DNA of 64,000 nucleotides. It comes from JBBSUQ01 sp964389755 (GTDB lineage: Bacteria; Bacteroidota; Bacteroidia; Flavobacteriales_D; Crocinitomicaceae). Position 1 is the stretch's first letter; each line of letters opens with the position of its first letter. The notes below the pieces were generated by a model that searched no databases, was not told the origin of the DNA, and saw only the letters and a list, made by a program, of their open reading frames with translations. The DNA lies in assembly GCA_964389755.1 (NCBI GenBank), contig CAYMEW010000019.1, forward strand, positions 1 through 64,000, read 5' to 3'. A program made the position numbers and the translations under genes. Shown in pieces: positions 10,521 through 19,908 of the stretch.

Positions 10521-10925
10521 CTATTTTTTTCGGGGTGCGATAAACAATAAATAAGAGGTTCCGGCCAGCCGGAAAACCTGGTACTCATCAGTCGGTGCCA
10601 GGTTGTACATGAGTGGATTAAAATCCGATGATTGATACGCTTCCACAAATGCGTCGATTGAAATTGTTTTTTCGGGACTTTCAGGATCTCTGACAGGTAT
10701 ACGCGCCATTACAGGTGCGTCCGAATATTTCGAATTACCGGCCTTTTCCAGCCGGATCCCGTTTTGGCAAATCCCGTCAAAATAACGATAGAGTCCGGGA
10801 TTCGAATTTTTCACATTTTGAAGGTATTCCTCGCCGAAAACAGCTGAAATACATGTGTCCGTAGACTGACCAAGACAAACGGAACAGACGCCCGCTGTCA
10901 GTAATAACAGTAGTAGTTTTTTCAT
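10521..10925 (-). CDS. Small secreted protein of unknown function (134 aa)
   Basis: It has a clear signal peptide (MKKLLLLLLTAGVCSVCLGQ) and a mature part of about 114 residues with two cysteines near the N-terminus and middle (STDTCISA, DGICQNG). I do not recognise a family. It ends 3 bases before the giant adhesin start and begins 14 bases after the 79-residue gene upstream, so the three genes look like one transcription unit. It may be an accessory protein of the adhesin, but this rests only on position. Confidence 0.7.
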   Translation of the reverse strand: MKKLLLLLLTAGVCSVCLGQSTDTCISAVFGEEYLQNVKNSNPGLYRYFDGICQNGIRLEKAGNSKYSDAPVMARIPVRDPESPEKTISIDAFVEAYQSSDFNPLMYNLAPTDEYQVFRLAGTSYLLFIAPRKK

Positions 10926-10939
10926 AAGTAACAGGTATT

Positions 10940-11179
10940 TTAGTTCCCTTCTTCTTCTTTTTTAGTCGACGATTGCTGGACTGGTTCCACCGGTGTGGTA
11001 ACCGGCGTGAGAGGCGCCAGAACTTTTTTTCGCTTTGAAGGAGCAGCCCTGAGTGGCGCTTTTTCAACTTTGGTAACCCGTTTCACAGGTTGTGTAGCCG
11101 TACTCTTTTCAGGATCATTTTGTTGCGCAAATGTCGAAGAACAGATAAGGAATACTACAGTAGTAATGGAGAGTTTCAT
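10940..11179 (-). CDS. Small secreted basic, Pro/Thr-rich protein (79 aa)
   Basis: It has an N-terminal signal peptide (MKLSITTVVFLICSSTFAQ), then about 60 residues of low complexity rich in Lys, Pro, Thr and Val (KVEKAPLRAAPSKRKK), ending in KKEEEGN. It is probably disordered once exported. No family is recognised. It is the first gene of the three-gene minus-strand run that ends with the giant adhesin, 14 bases upstream of the next gene. A shadow reading is unlikely given the signal peptide and operon fit. Confidence 0.55.
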   Translation of the reverse strand: MKLSITTVVFLICSSTFAQQNDPEKSTATQPVKRVTKVEKAPLRAAPSKRKKVLAPLTPVTTPVEPVQQSSTKKEEEGN

Positions 11180-11276
11180 TTTCCGTTTGTAATAAGTTTT
11201 TTTACAAGGTCTATATCTAATTAACGGAAAAATAACAAATCGGTTGGGACTTCACAAGAAAAACTGATAACATTTT

Positions 11277-12161
11277 TTAACATTTCAACCAGTCAATATC
11301 CTTTTTTAGTTGATCCAATGTAGATGTTGCGCCGGGAATAGCGGATTCATCAAAACAATATTCCCAACTTGCTTCCGGAGGCAGGCTCATGAGTATCGAT
11401 TCGGTTCTTCCGCCGGAAAGCAATCCGAATTTTGTGCCGCGGTCGTGCACCAGGTTGAACTCAACGTATCGCCCCCTGCGAATGTGTTGCCATTGGCGAT
11501 CTTCCACAGAAATTTCGCGGTCTTTCCCCAATTCGATCTGTGTAGCGTAAATATCCGGAAAGGCTGTTCCGAGCGCAACGCAAAAATCAAAAAGCTTTTG
11601 TTTATCCCCCTGCTGATGATCGAAAAAGATACCTCCCACTCCCCGCGTTTCGTTGCGGTGCGGGATGTAAAAATAGTCGTCCGCCCACTTTTTGAAAGCA
11701 GGATAGTATTCCTGGTCGAAACGGTCACAAACAGACTTGAGCGACCGGTGAAAAAGTGCGGCATGCCCCGGAATGATGAAGTGCGGTGTCAGGTCAATAC
11801 CTCCTCCGAACCAAAATGTGTCTCCCGCTTCAAAATAGCGCACATTCATGTGAATGATGGGTACATGGGGACTATTCGGATGCAAAACAATGGATACGCC
11901 TGTGGCAAAAAAGGTTTCGCCATCGAGTGACAATTGCCGACGCATCACATCGGAAACGGGTCCGAATACTTTTGAAAAGGCCACTCCTCCTTTTTCGATG
12001 TGCTTCCCGTTTTTCAGCACGCGCGTGAGTCCGCCACCGCCTTCCTGGCGTTCCCAGTGATCTTTTCCGAATTCTCCCGAACCATCGGCCACTTCCAGTC
12101 GGCGGCAAATATCGGCCTGTAATTCGGAAAAAGCCGCGGCAATCGTATCTTTATTCAGCAT
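11277..12161 (-). CDS. hemF: Oxygen-dependent coproporphyrinogen III oxidase (294 aa)
   Basis: HemF converts coproporphyrinogen III to protoporphyrinogen IX by two oxidative decarboxylations using O2, in heme synthesis. Family motifs are visible: GVAFSKVFG near residue 62, HPNSPHVPIIHMNVRYFE near 95-115, FWFGGGIDLTPHF near 118-130, FYIPHRNETRGVGGIFFD near 165-185, RRGRYVEFNLVHDRGTKFGL near 230-250 and RTESILMSLPPEA near 255-265. Length matches the family (about 300 aa). The start overlaps the end of the LysM gene by 11 bases, so translation may be coupled. Use of the O2-dependent enzyme fits an aerobic or microaerobic organism. Confidence 0.97.
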   Translation of the reverse strand: MLNKDTIAAAFSELQADICRRLEVADGSGEFGKDHWERQEGGGGLTRVLKNGKHIEKGGVAFSKVFGPVSDVMRRQLSLDGETFFATGVSIVLHPNSPHVPIIHMNVRYFEAGDTFWFGGGIDLTPHFIIPGHAALFHRSLKSVCDRFDQEYYPAFKKWADDYFYIPHRNETRGVGGIFFDHQQGDKQKLFDFCVALGTAFPDIYATQIELGKDREISVEDRQWQHIRRGRYVEFNLVHDRGTKFGLLSGGRTESILMSLPPEASWEYCFDESAIPGATSTLDQLKKDIDWLKC

Positions 12162-13959
12162 CTTCCTTTTTAAGTTCGGCGTTAACCAGCTCGTACTCTT
12201 CCTGGTAGATCATGTAACAATTCGTGTTTTCGAAACCACTGTTTTCGGCGACCTGTTGCATCACGATGCAGTTCATTACTCCCTGGCGCGACGGCTTATT
12301 CAGAAGCATCGTATTTCCAACGTACATAAAAACATCAAATCCCTGGGCCGACATTTTCGTGAAATCGGTATTGTACGCGCGGCGATACTTACGCAATACT
12401 TCTTTAGTGCGTTCGTAGCCGTAATTGAAATCATTCGGGGAAGAAAAGTGAAAACTGTACTTGTTCTTGTATTGTCCTTTGATGTCGTCAAAAGCGATCC
12501 ATTCTTTCGTACCGAATACGGTAATGGCACCGCTACCCATTCGGAAAGCCGCTTTATTCAATGCTGACATAAATTTCAAAACCGTTGCTTTGTCCGTAGC
12601 AGGAATGACGATCGTTGTCTTTCCTCCCTTCCGGATATAATCGGTAAAATTATCGATGGTGGCCTCGATCAGTTTGGGACGTACGCCTGTATAAGGTGTG
12701 TCTGCAAAGCGTTTGCGGAATGCATTGTACATCGCCATGTCCTTATCGGATGTCGGCTTCACCAGTATGATCGCATCTTTGGAATAATTCTTCAGGATGT
12801 AAGTGGCCTCACCTTCCACGAGGGTAATATCAGAGGGAACCATCGCATAGACGAAAGGATTATCCTGCAATACCCCGCTCGGAATAGCCACGGGGCAAAT
12901 CATCCGGATACCTCGTTTTTTGCACCATTCGGAAACGATCTCGATCTTATTCGGGAAAAGCGGCCCGATGATCATGTCGTATGTTTGTGCCTCTGCACTG
13001 TTGAGCACTTTCATGATCGCGGCGGAATCGTTCTTGGTATCGTGCACGAAGATCTCTGCTTTCATTCCCATTTTTTCCAGGGAATCGATCGCAAGCTTCG
13101 CCCCCATCCAGAATTCGAGTGCATAATTCGAAACGGTCTCACTGTACCCGGGTCCCCGGTCGAGGAAAAGCGGCAGCAAAACGCCGATCGTGTATTTTTC
13201 TTTCGCCGGGAAGAGCAACATGGAATCGACCGGTTTGCCATTTCCGCCGATCACTTCCCGGATTCCGGGTTGTGAAGCATTTCCTTTTTTAACCGGGATT
13301 TTCAAAACCTGTCCCGGTTTGATGTTCAGCGAATTCAATTTGTTCAGTTCGCGAATTTCATCCATATCTGCCATGTAACGACGCGAAATGCTGTAGAGTG
13401 TTTCATGATCGAGCACGGTGTGATGAATGATTGTGTCTTTTGTAAGTGTACCGAAAACGGGAGTGCCGGTGGTCGGTTCGATACGGGGTTTGGGTGGCGC
13501 GGTAACCTGTACATTTTCTTTTTTCTGACCCGGAATTTTAAGTTCCTGGCCGACCTGGATGCCGTTTTCAGCGCCGGGATTTGCACGAATGAGTTCATCG
13601 ATCGAAAGGTCGTATTGCCGGCTGATCCCGTAAAGCGTTTCATGCGGCTCAACCGTATGAGTAAGGCTGGTGGTGGCTGGTGTTTCGCTCTGCCCCCCGG
13701 AAGTAGCATTATCTTTTACGGGAATCAGTAATTTCTGTCCCGCACGGATACCTTCTTCCGAACCCGGATTGGCGTCGAGAATCTCCTGCACGGTAACGCC
13801 ATATACATTTTTGATACCGTAAAGCGTACTGCCGGACTCAACGATATGTACGTAGTATTTTTTGCCATTCACCGTTTCCGTCTTCGTACTTTTGGTTTGC
13901 GCGAAAAGCTGGAAGCTGGCCAGCAGAAACATCAGGACGAGTACTCTTTTCATGTTCAT
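12151..13959 (-). CDS. LysM-repeat protein fused to a type 1 periplasmic-binding-like domain (602 aa)
   Basis: A signal peptide (MNMKRVLVLMFLLASFQLFAQ) is followed by three LysM domains (about 33-82, 98-143 and 180-228), each with an ETLYGISR-like core and an L.IP end, which bind peptidoglycan. From about residue 255 a type 1 periplasmic-binding or amino-acid ABC receptor-like fold follows (YTIGVLLPLFLDRG, then DMIIGPLFPNKIE). No ABC transporter genes are adjacent, so a structural or sensing role in the envelope is more likely than transport. It lies 38 bases downstream of guaA and overlaps hemF by 11 bases. This fusion next to guaA recurs in Flavobacteriia. Confidence 0.88.
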   Translation of the reverse strand: MNMKRVLVLMFLLASFQLFAQTKSTKTETVNGKKYYVHIVESGSTLYGIKNVYGVTVQEILDANPGSEEGIRAGQKLLIPVKDNATSGGQSETPATTSLTHTVEPHETLYGISRQYDLSIDELIRANPGAENGIQVGQELKIPGQKKENVQVTAPPKPRIEPTTGTPVFGTLTKDTIIHHTVLDHETLYSISRRYMADMDEIRELNKLNSLNIKPGQVLKIPVKKGNASQPGIREVIGGNGKPVDSMLLFPAKEKYTIGVLLPLFLDRGPGYSETVSNYALEFWMGAKLAIDSLEKMGMKAEIFVHDTKNDSAAIMKVLNSAEAQTYDMIIGPLFPNKIEIVSEWCKKRGIRMICPVAIPSGVLQDNPFVYAMVPSDITLVEGEATYILKNYSKDAIILVKPTSDKDMAMYNAFRKRFADTPYTGVRPKLIEATIDNFTDYIRKGGKTTIVIPATDKATVLKFMSALNKAAFRMGSGAITVFGTKEWIAFDDIKGQYKNKYSFHFSSPNDFNYGYERTKEVLRKYRRAYNTDFTKMSAQGFDVFMYVGNTMLLNKPSRQGVMNCIVMQQVAENSGFENTNCYMIYQEEYELVNAELKKEDAE

Positions 13960-13997
13960 TTGTTTTTAGCCGTTACACAATCGCTGTGCCGTTTTCA

Positions 13998-15530
13998 TTA
14001 TTCCCATTCGATGGTCGCAGGCGGCTTGGAGCTAATATCGTAGGTAACCCGGTTAATTCCTTTGACCTGGTTGATGATCTTATTGGAAATCTTTGCCAGG
14101 AATTCATACGGAAGATGGCACCAGTCGGCTGTCATTCCGTCGGTGGAAGTCACGGCGCGCAGTGCTACCGCGTTTTCATAGGTTCGTTCATCTCCCATCA
14201 CTCCCACCGATTGTACGGGCAGGAAGATCGCTCCGGCCTGCCAGACATCGTTGTAAAGTCCGTGTTCCTTCAATCCGGAAATGAAAATATCGTCCACTTC
14301 CTGCAAAATACGCACTTTTTCAGCCGTTACCTCGCCGAGAATACGGATTCCCAGTCCGGGTCCGGGAAAAGGATGACGACCAAGAATATTCTTTGAAATA
14401 TGCAGTGATTTGCCCACGCGTCGTACTTCGTCTTTGAAAAGCAATTTGAGCGGTTCCACAACTTTCAGTTGCATGTATTCCGGCAAACCTCCCACGTTGT
14501 GGTGTGATTTGATCGTTTGTGACGGTCCGCCGGTAGCAGAAACCGACTCGATGACATCCGGGTAAATTGTACCCTGCCCGAGCCATTTGGCATTTTCCAC
14601 CTTTTTTGATTCTTCGTCGAATACCTCCACGAACACACGACCGATCGCTTTGCGTTTGTCCTCCGGATCTGTTTTCCCGGCCAGGGCCACATAGAAACGA
14701 TTCGCGGCATTCACACCTTTCACATTCAGGCCCATGTCTTTGTACGAATCGAGTACGGACTGGAACTCGTGCTTACGAAGCAAACCGTTATCCACGAAGA
14801 TACAATGCAGATTCTTACCGATTGCATGATGCAGCAGCATGGCAGCCACCGAAGAATCCACTCCCCCGGAAAGTCCGAGGATCACTTTATCGTCTCCCAA
14901 CTGATTGCGGAGCTGTTCAACCGTTTCTTCCACAAAGGATTCCGGCGTCCAGTCCTGCGCACAGTGACAGATATTCACTATAAAATTTTTCAGCAAAATG
15001 GCTCCTTCCAGCGAATGATACACTTCCGGGTGAAACTGGATGCCGAAGGTCAGCTCTCCCTCGATCTGGTAGCCCGCCACTTCAACATCAGCCGTACTGG
15101 CGATCACTTTGAAGTTCTCAGGGACCTTTTTAATAGTGTCCCCGTGTGACATCCACACCTGAGATCCGGTAGACATCGTTTCCGTAAGTACATTCGACGG
15201 ATCTACATAGGTAAGATTCGCACGACCGTATTCACGAATGGTGGAAGGTAAAACCTCTCCCCCGTATTTATGCGAAAGATACTGGGCTCCGAAACACACA
15301 CCGAGCAACGGAACGCGCCCTTTAATGTGATCGAGCACCGGTTGCGGGGCTTTCTCGTCACGCACCGAAAAGGGGCTGCCCGACAGGATCACACCTTTGA
15401 TATCGGGAGTGAGTTCCGGACATTTGTTCCACGGATGTATCTCACAGTAGACATTCATCTCGCGAACTCTCCGCGCGATCAGTTGCGTGTATTGCGAACC
15501 GAAATCTAAAATCAGAATCATTTCTTGCAT
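13998..15530 (-). CDS. guaA: GMP synthase, glutamine-hydrolysing (510 aa)
   Basis: GuaA aminates XMP to GMP using glutamine and ATP, the last step of guanine nucleotide synthesis. Residues about 5-190 are a class I glutamine amidotransferase with nucleophile motif GVCFGAQ near residue 80 and the HPEV histidine motif near 168-172. The ATP pyrophosphatase domain follows, with P-loop motif LGLSGGVDSSVAA near 215-227. The C-terminal dimerisation domain ends in the typical KPPATIEWE. Length is standard. It is divergent from secA across a 209-base region and leads the guaA, LysM, hemF minus-strand run. Confidence 0.98.
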   Translation of the reverse strand: MQEMILILDFGSQYTQLIARRVREMNVYCEIHPWNKCPELTPDIKGVILSGSPFSVRDEKAPQPVLDHIKGRVPLLGVCFGAQYLSHKYGGEVLPSTIREYGRANLTYVDPSNVLTETMSTGSQVWMSHGDTIKKVPENFKVIASTADVEVAGYQIEGELTFGIQFHPEVYHSLEGAILLKNFIVNICHCAQDWTPESFVEETVEQLRNQLGDDKVILGLSGGVDSSVAAMLLHHAIGKNLHCIFVDNGLLRKHEFQSVLDSYKDMGLNVKGVNAANRFYVALAGKTDPEDKRKAIGRVFVEVFDEESKKVENAKWLGQGTIYPDVIESVSATGGPSQTIKSHHNVGGLPEYMQLKVVEPLKLLFKDEVRRVGKSLHISKNILGRHPFPGPGLGIRILGEVTAEKVRILQEVDDIFISGLKEHGLYNDVWQAGAIFLPVQSVGVMGDERTYENAVALRAVTSTDGMTADWCHLPYEFLAKISNKIINQVKGINRVTYDISSKPPATIEWE

Positions 15531-15686
15531 GGCGCAAAGATAACCACGAATATCATTTTTTTTGAAGACGGTTCGAAATATGTTATCGACAACCCGTTTT
15601 TAATGACCGGATTTTGACATTCTGTCACACTCTTTGTCTTTGGAATAATTTATGACGAAATGCCGCTTATAAATGAGCTTATAAAC

Positions 15687-15716
15687 TTGAAGCTTACTAA
15701 AAATAGTTTATTTTTG
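15687..15716 (+). promoter_or_regulatory. Candidate promoter for secA
   Basis: A TTG (15687-15689) and a TATTTTTG box (15709-15716) are 19 bases apart, matching the Bacteroidota consensus of a TTG/TTTG element at -33 and TAnnTTTG at -7. The box ends 23 bases before the secA start codon. Confidence 0.55.
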
Positions 15717-15739
15717 GGCTTCCAAATCAGAACAGCAAC

Positions 15740-18700
15740 ATGATTCAAGACCTCTTAAAAAAGATTTTCGGCGATAAATCGAACAAGGATCGTAAAGAAT
15801 ATCAACCGATTATAGATAAAACGAATGCCGTTTTTACCCAGTTAAACAGTCTGTCGGACGACGAATTGCGCGCAAAGACAGCTGTTTTCCGCCAGAAAAT
15901 CCAGGAGGGTACTGCCGATCTTGAAAAACAGATCACTGACCTGAAAGAAAAATCGAATTCCCCGGAAACGCCGGTACATGCCAAAGAAGCTTTGTTCGAG
16001 GAGATCGATGAACTGACAAAAGCAGTTGACGAAAAAATCGAGGAAATTCTCGAAGAAATACTCCCGGAAGCATTTGCCGTGGTCAAGGAAACCGCACGCC
16101 GCTGGGCGACGAATAAACAACTGACGGTAACAGCTACCGATATGGACCGCGACCTGTCTGTTAAAAAAGACGGAATTACCATCGAAGGAGACAAAGCGAT
16201 CTGGCACAACAAATGGACCGCTGCAGGTTCTGAAGTGGAATGGGGCATGACGCATTATGATGTCCAGTTGATGGGTGGTGCCGTACTACACCGCGGTAAC
16301 ATTGCGGAAATGCAGACCGGGGAAGGAAAAACCCTTGTAGCAACCCTGCCGGTTTACCTCAATGCCCTCGCCGGAAAAGGCGTGCACGTGGTAACGGTCA
16401 ACGATTACCTCGCCAAACGTGACTCCGAGTGGATGGGACCTTTGTACCAGTTTCACGGACTTTCGGTAGACTGTATCGACAAGCATACGCCGAACTCGAC
16501 CGAGCGACGCAATGCATACCTCGCCGACATTACCTTCGGTACCAATAACGAATTCGGATTCGATTACCTCCGTGACAATATGGCAGGAAGCGTGGACGAC
16601 CTCGTGCAGCGCAAACACCATTACGCCATCGTCGATGAAGTCGATTCCGTATTGATCGATGACGCCCGAACACCGCTCATTATTTCCGGACCCACACCGC
16701 GCGGAGAAGAACATGAATTCTACCAGCTGAAGCCACGCGTGGAACGCATCGTAAATGCGCAGCGACAATATGTGAACCAGGTACTTTCGGACGCCAAGAA
16801 AAAATTGTCGGTGATCAACGAGACTACCGAAGATAAAAAGGCCGACAAACAGAACCTCGATGAAGGAGGTGTTTCACTTTTACGTGCCCACCGCGGACTT
16901 CCCAAGAACAAAGCGCTCATCAAATACCTTTCCGAGCCCGGGATCAAGGCTCACCTGCAGAAAACTGAAAATTTCTACATGCAGGAGCAGGGAAAGAACA
17001 TGAAGAAGATCGACAAGGAACTGTACTTTGTGATCGATGAAAAAAATAATACGATCGAACTGACCGAAAAAGGAATCGAACTGATCTCCGGGAACGAAGA
17101 CCGGGATTTTTACATTATGCCTGATATCGGGTCAGAGATCGCAAACCTGAAAAGCCAGAACCTTTCGAACGAGGAATTCCTCGCCCGCAAAGACGAACTC
17201 ATTCGTGAATACAGTATCAAGTCCGAGCGTATTCACTCTATCAACCAGTTGCTGAAAGCTTATGCCCTCTTCGAAAAAGAAGTGGAATACGTGATCATGG
17301 ACGGGAAAGTTAAAATCGTTGATGAGCAGACCGGCCGGATCATGGAAGGGCGCCGCTACTCAGACGGATTGCACCAGGCCATCGAAGCGAAGGAAAACGT
17401 ACAGGTTGAAGCAGCCACGCAAACCTATGCAACCGTTACCCTTCAGAATTACTTCCGGATGTATCATAAACTGGCCGGTATGACCGGTACGGCCGAAACG
17501 GAAGCAAAAGAGTTCTGGGATATCTACAAACTCGATGTGGTGGTGATCCCGACCAATAGACCGGTCGTTCGAAAAGATCAGCACGACAAAGTATACAAAA
17601 CAGCACGTGAAAAATATTCAGCCGTGATCGAAGAGGTGGAAAGCCTCGTGGCAGAAGGTCGCCCGGTACTCGTTGGTACAACTACCGTGGAGATCTCCGA
17701 GTTGCTGAGCCGCATGCTGAAGATGAAGAATATCAACCACCAGGTCCTGAACGCGAAGTATCACCAACGCGAAGCGGAAATCGTGGCGGAAGCCGGTAAA
17801 GCCGGAGCAGTAACGATTGCAACGAACATGGCAGGACGTGGTACCGACATCAAACTCGGCTCGGGTGTTAAAGATTCGGGCGGTTTGGCCATTATCGGTA
17901 CTGAGCGACACGATTCACGTCGGGTAGACCGCCAGCTGCGCGGACGTTCCGGACGCCAGGGTGACCCGGGATCTTCCCAGTTCTTCGTTTCCCTCGAAGA
18001 CGACCTGATGCGAAAATTCGGATCCGAGCGCATTGCCCGCCTGATGGACCGCATGGGACTCAAAGAAGGGGAAGTGATCACGCACAGCATGATCTCCAAA
18101 TCGATTGAACGTGCCCAGAAGAAAGTCGAAGAAAATAACTTCGGAATGCGTAAACGACTGCTCGAATACGATGATGTCATGAACGCACAGCGAAAAGCGA
18201 TCTACCGCAAACGTCACAATGCACTTTTCGGAGACCGGCTCGACCTCGACGTGGACAACATGTTCTACGACGTATGCAAGAACATCGTACTTTCCCACAA
18301 CGGCGTGGATGGTTTCGAAGAATTCCAGTCTGAGCTTTATCGCGTCCTCGGAGTAGAATCGCCGGTAAGTCGCGAAGAATTCCCGAAAGCCGATAAAAAC
18401 GAACTGACCGAGCGCATTTACGAGGAAGTCCGAAAACAATACGACCGCAAAAACGAGCGTATCATAGCCATGACTGCTCCGCAGATCAAGCATGTATACG
18501 AAACCATGAGCGACCGTTACAAGAACATTCTGTTCAAACTTTCCGACGGAAAACGCATTGTTCAGATCATGATCGATCTTGAAGAAGCGTACAAAACCGA
18601 AGGGCGCGCGGTTCCTAAAACGTACGAACGCAGCATCGTACTCGGCTCGATCGACAATGAATGGAAAGAGCACCTGCGCGAGATGGACGAACTCCGAAAC

Positions 18701-19111
18701 GCGGTTCACACAGCACAGTACGAACAAAAGGATCCGCTCCTCGTTTACAAACTCGAGTCTTTTGAGCTGTTCAAAGCCATGCTGAACCGACTGAACACCG
18801 AAACGGTTGAATTCCTCATGAAACTCGACATTCCGCGCGAAGAAGAAATTCAGAGCACGAATAAAGAAATAGCTTCACAAAATAATTACGGCAAGGCGCA
18901 GACGAACCAGGCACCGCAGCAAAGCTCGTCCTCTTCTTCTACCCGTCCGCCACAGTTCCAGGGAAGCCAGGGCTATGACGAAGCCATTCGAAATTCGCAA
19001 AAACAAGTCGTTGAAAAGCAACAACCGGTTGTCGCAGAGCAAAAGATCGGGCGAAACGATCCCTGTCCCTGCGGAAGCGGTAAAAAATACAAGCAGTGCC
19101 ACGGTAAATAA
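15740..19111 (+). CDS. secA: Preprotein translocase ATPase SecA (1123 aa)
   Basis: SecA drives Sec-dependent export through SecYEG by ATP hydrolysis, here serving the many signal-peptide proteins and T9SS cargo in the window. Visible are the Walker A motif MQTGEGKTLVA near residue 190, the DEAD-like IVDEVDSVLIDDARTPLI near 295-315, the second-helicase-domain motifs GTDIKLG and RQLRGRSGRQGDPGSS near 695-735, and the C-terminal zinc-binding SEC-C motif (GRNDPCPCGSGKKYKQCHGK). It is longer than the E. coli enzyme (901 aa), mainly through a charged insertion near residues 335-435 (DAKKKLSVINETTEDKKADK), as is usual in Bacteroidota. A Gln/Ser-rich linker precedes SEC-C. Confidence 0.98.
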   Translation: MIQDLLKKIFGDKSNKDRKEYQPIIDKTNAVFTQLNSLSDDELRAKTAVFRQKIQEGTADLEKQITDLKEKSNSPETPVHAKEALFEEIDELTKAVDEKIEEILEEILPEAFAVVKETARRWATNKQLTVTATDMDRDLSVKKDGITIEGDKAIWHNKWTAAGSEVEWGMTHYDVQLMGGAVLHRGNIAEMQTGEGKTLVATLPVYLNALAGKGVHVVTVNDYLAKRDSEWMGPLYQFHGLSVDCIDKHTPNSTERRNAYLADITFGTNNEFGFDYLRDNMAGSVDDLVQRKHHYAIVDEVDSVLIDDARTPLIISGPTPRGEEHEFYQLKPRVERIVNAQRQYVNQVLSDAKKKLSVINETTEDKKADKQNLDEGGVSLLRAHRGLPKNKALIKYLSEPGIKAHLQKTENFYMQEQGKNMKKIDKELYFVIDEKNNTIELTEKGIELISGNEDRDFYIMPDIGSEIANLKSQNLSNEEFLARKDELIREYSIKSERIHSINQLLKAYALFEKEVEYVIMDGKVKIVDEQTGRIMEGRRYSDGLHQAIEAKENVQVEAATQTYATVTLQNYFRMYHKLAGMTGTAETEAKEFWDIYKLDVVVIPTNRPVVRKDQHDKVYKTAREKYSAVIEEVESLVAEGRPVLVGTTTVEISELLSRMLKMKNINHQVLNAKYHQREAEIVAEAGKAGAVTIATNMAGRGTDIKLGSGVKDSGGLAIIGTERHDSRRVDRQLRGRSGRQGDPGSSQFFVSLEDDLMRKFGSERIARLMDRMGLKEGEVITHSMISKSIERAQKKVEENNFGMRKRLLEYDDVMNAQRKAIYRKRHNALFGDRLDLDVDNMFYDVCKNIVLSHNGVDGFEEFQSELYRVLGVESPVSREEFPKADKNELTERIYEEVRKQYDRKNERIIAMTAPQIKHVYETMSDRYKNILFKLSDGKRIVQIMIDLEEAYKTEGRAVPKTYERSIVLGSIDNEWKEHLREMDELRNAVHTAQYEQKDPLLVYKLESFELFKAMLNRLNTETVEFLMKLDIPREEEIQSTNKEIASQNNYGKAQTNQAPQQSSSSSSTRPPQFQGSQGYDEAIRNSQKQVVEKQQPVVAEQKIGRNDPCPCGSGKKYKQCHGK

Positions 19112-19143
19112 TCCCGTGGCATTGCCAATTCCGCAGGCGTCCA

Positions 19144-19908
19144 ATGATTGAAAAAGTTACCATAATCGGTTCCGGAAATGTGGCATCTCAACTGGCCCCT
19201 GCCCTGGCCGATCAGGTAACGATTCGTGAAGTTCATTCACGCAATGCTCAAAGCGGACGCGAACTTGCACACCGGGTCAACGCACCTTTTGTGGAACACA
19301 TCGAAGAGCTCGAACCTTCAGACCTTTTCCTCGTGATCGTGCAGGATGACCAGGTACCCGAAGTGCTCAAACACATTCCCGACGAACAGGCCGTCGCGAT
19401 TACATCCGGCAATACAGATTTGTCAGTTGGTACTGGTTTTCGCAAGGCCGGGATCTTTTACCCGCTGCAGACCTTTACCCGGGGACGCAAACTACAGATC
19501 TTCGAAGTTCCGTTCCTGATCGAAGGAAACAGCACCGGTTTTGCACAGGAACTGTTCGACCTGGCCTGGAAAGTCAGCAGAAATGTGCAGTTCGCCGATT
19601 CCGAAAAGCGAAAACACCTGCACCTGGCCGCGGTTTTTACCAATAACTTTGTGAATCATTTGCTTTATCTTTCGACGAAACAACTACAGGAAAAAGACAT
19701 CGATCCGGAGTTGCTCCACCCCCTTCTGAAGGAAACAGTGGCAAAATTGCTGGAAATCGGTCCCTTTGCCGCTCAAACCGGTCCGGCAAGACGCGGCGAT
19801 CTTGAGACGATCCGTTTTCAACTCGCACAATTAAGCGGAACAAACCGTGAAATTTATAAATTGCTCTCCGAAAGCATTCTCAATACTTACGATTCCAGTC
19901 ATGACTAG
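19144..19908 (+). CDS. Rossmann-like/DUF2520 domain protein (254 aa)
   Basis: The N-terminus is an NAD(P)-binding Rossmann fold (VTIIGSGNVASQLAPALA), like that of pyrroline-5-carboxylate and prephenate reductase families. The C-terminal half (about 125-250) is the alpha-helical DUF2520 domain with FTNNFVNHLL and TGPARRGD motifs. The substrate is unknown for the family. It follows secA by 32 bases and overlaps the next gene by 8 bases, so secA, this gene, the KdsC-like phosphatase and the glycosyltransferase look co-transcribed. DUF2520 genes next to a KdsC-like phosphatase are a recurrent Bacteroidota arrangement. Confidence 0.88.
   Translation: MIEKVTIIGSGNVASQLAPALADQVTIREVHSRNAQSGRELAHRVNAPFVEHIEELEPSDLFLVIVQDDQVPEVLKHIPDEQAVAITSGNTDLSVGTGFRKAGIFYPLQTFTRGRKLQIFEVPFLIEGNSTGFAQELFDLAWKVSRNVQFADSEKRKHLHLAAVFTNNFVNHLLYLSTKQLQEKDIDPELLHPLLKETVAKLLEIGPFAAQTGPARRGDLETIRFQLAQLSGTNREIYKLLSESILNTYDSSHD

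Noticed and set aside
17915..18727. 270-codon minus-strand open frame inside secA
   Set aside because: It lies antisense to the well-conserved SecA helicase region; no signal or family, so a shadow frame.
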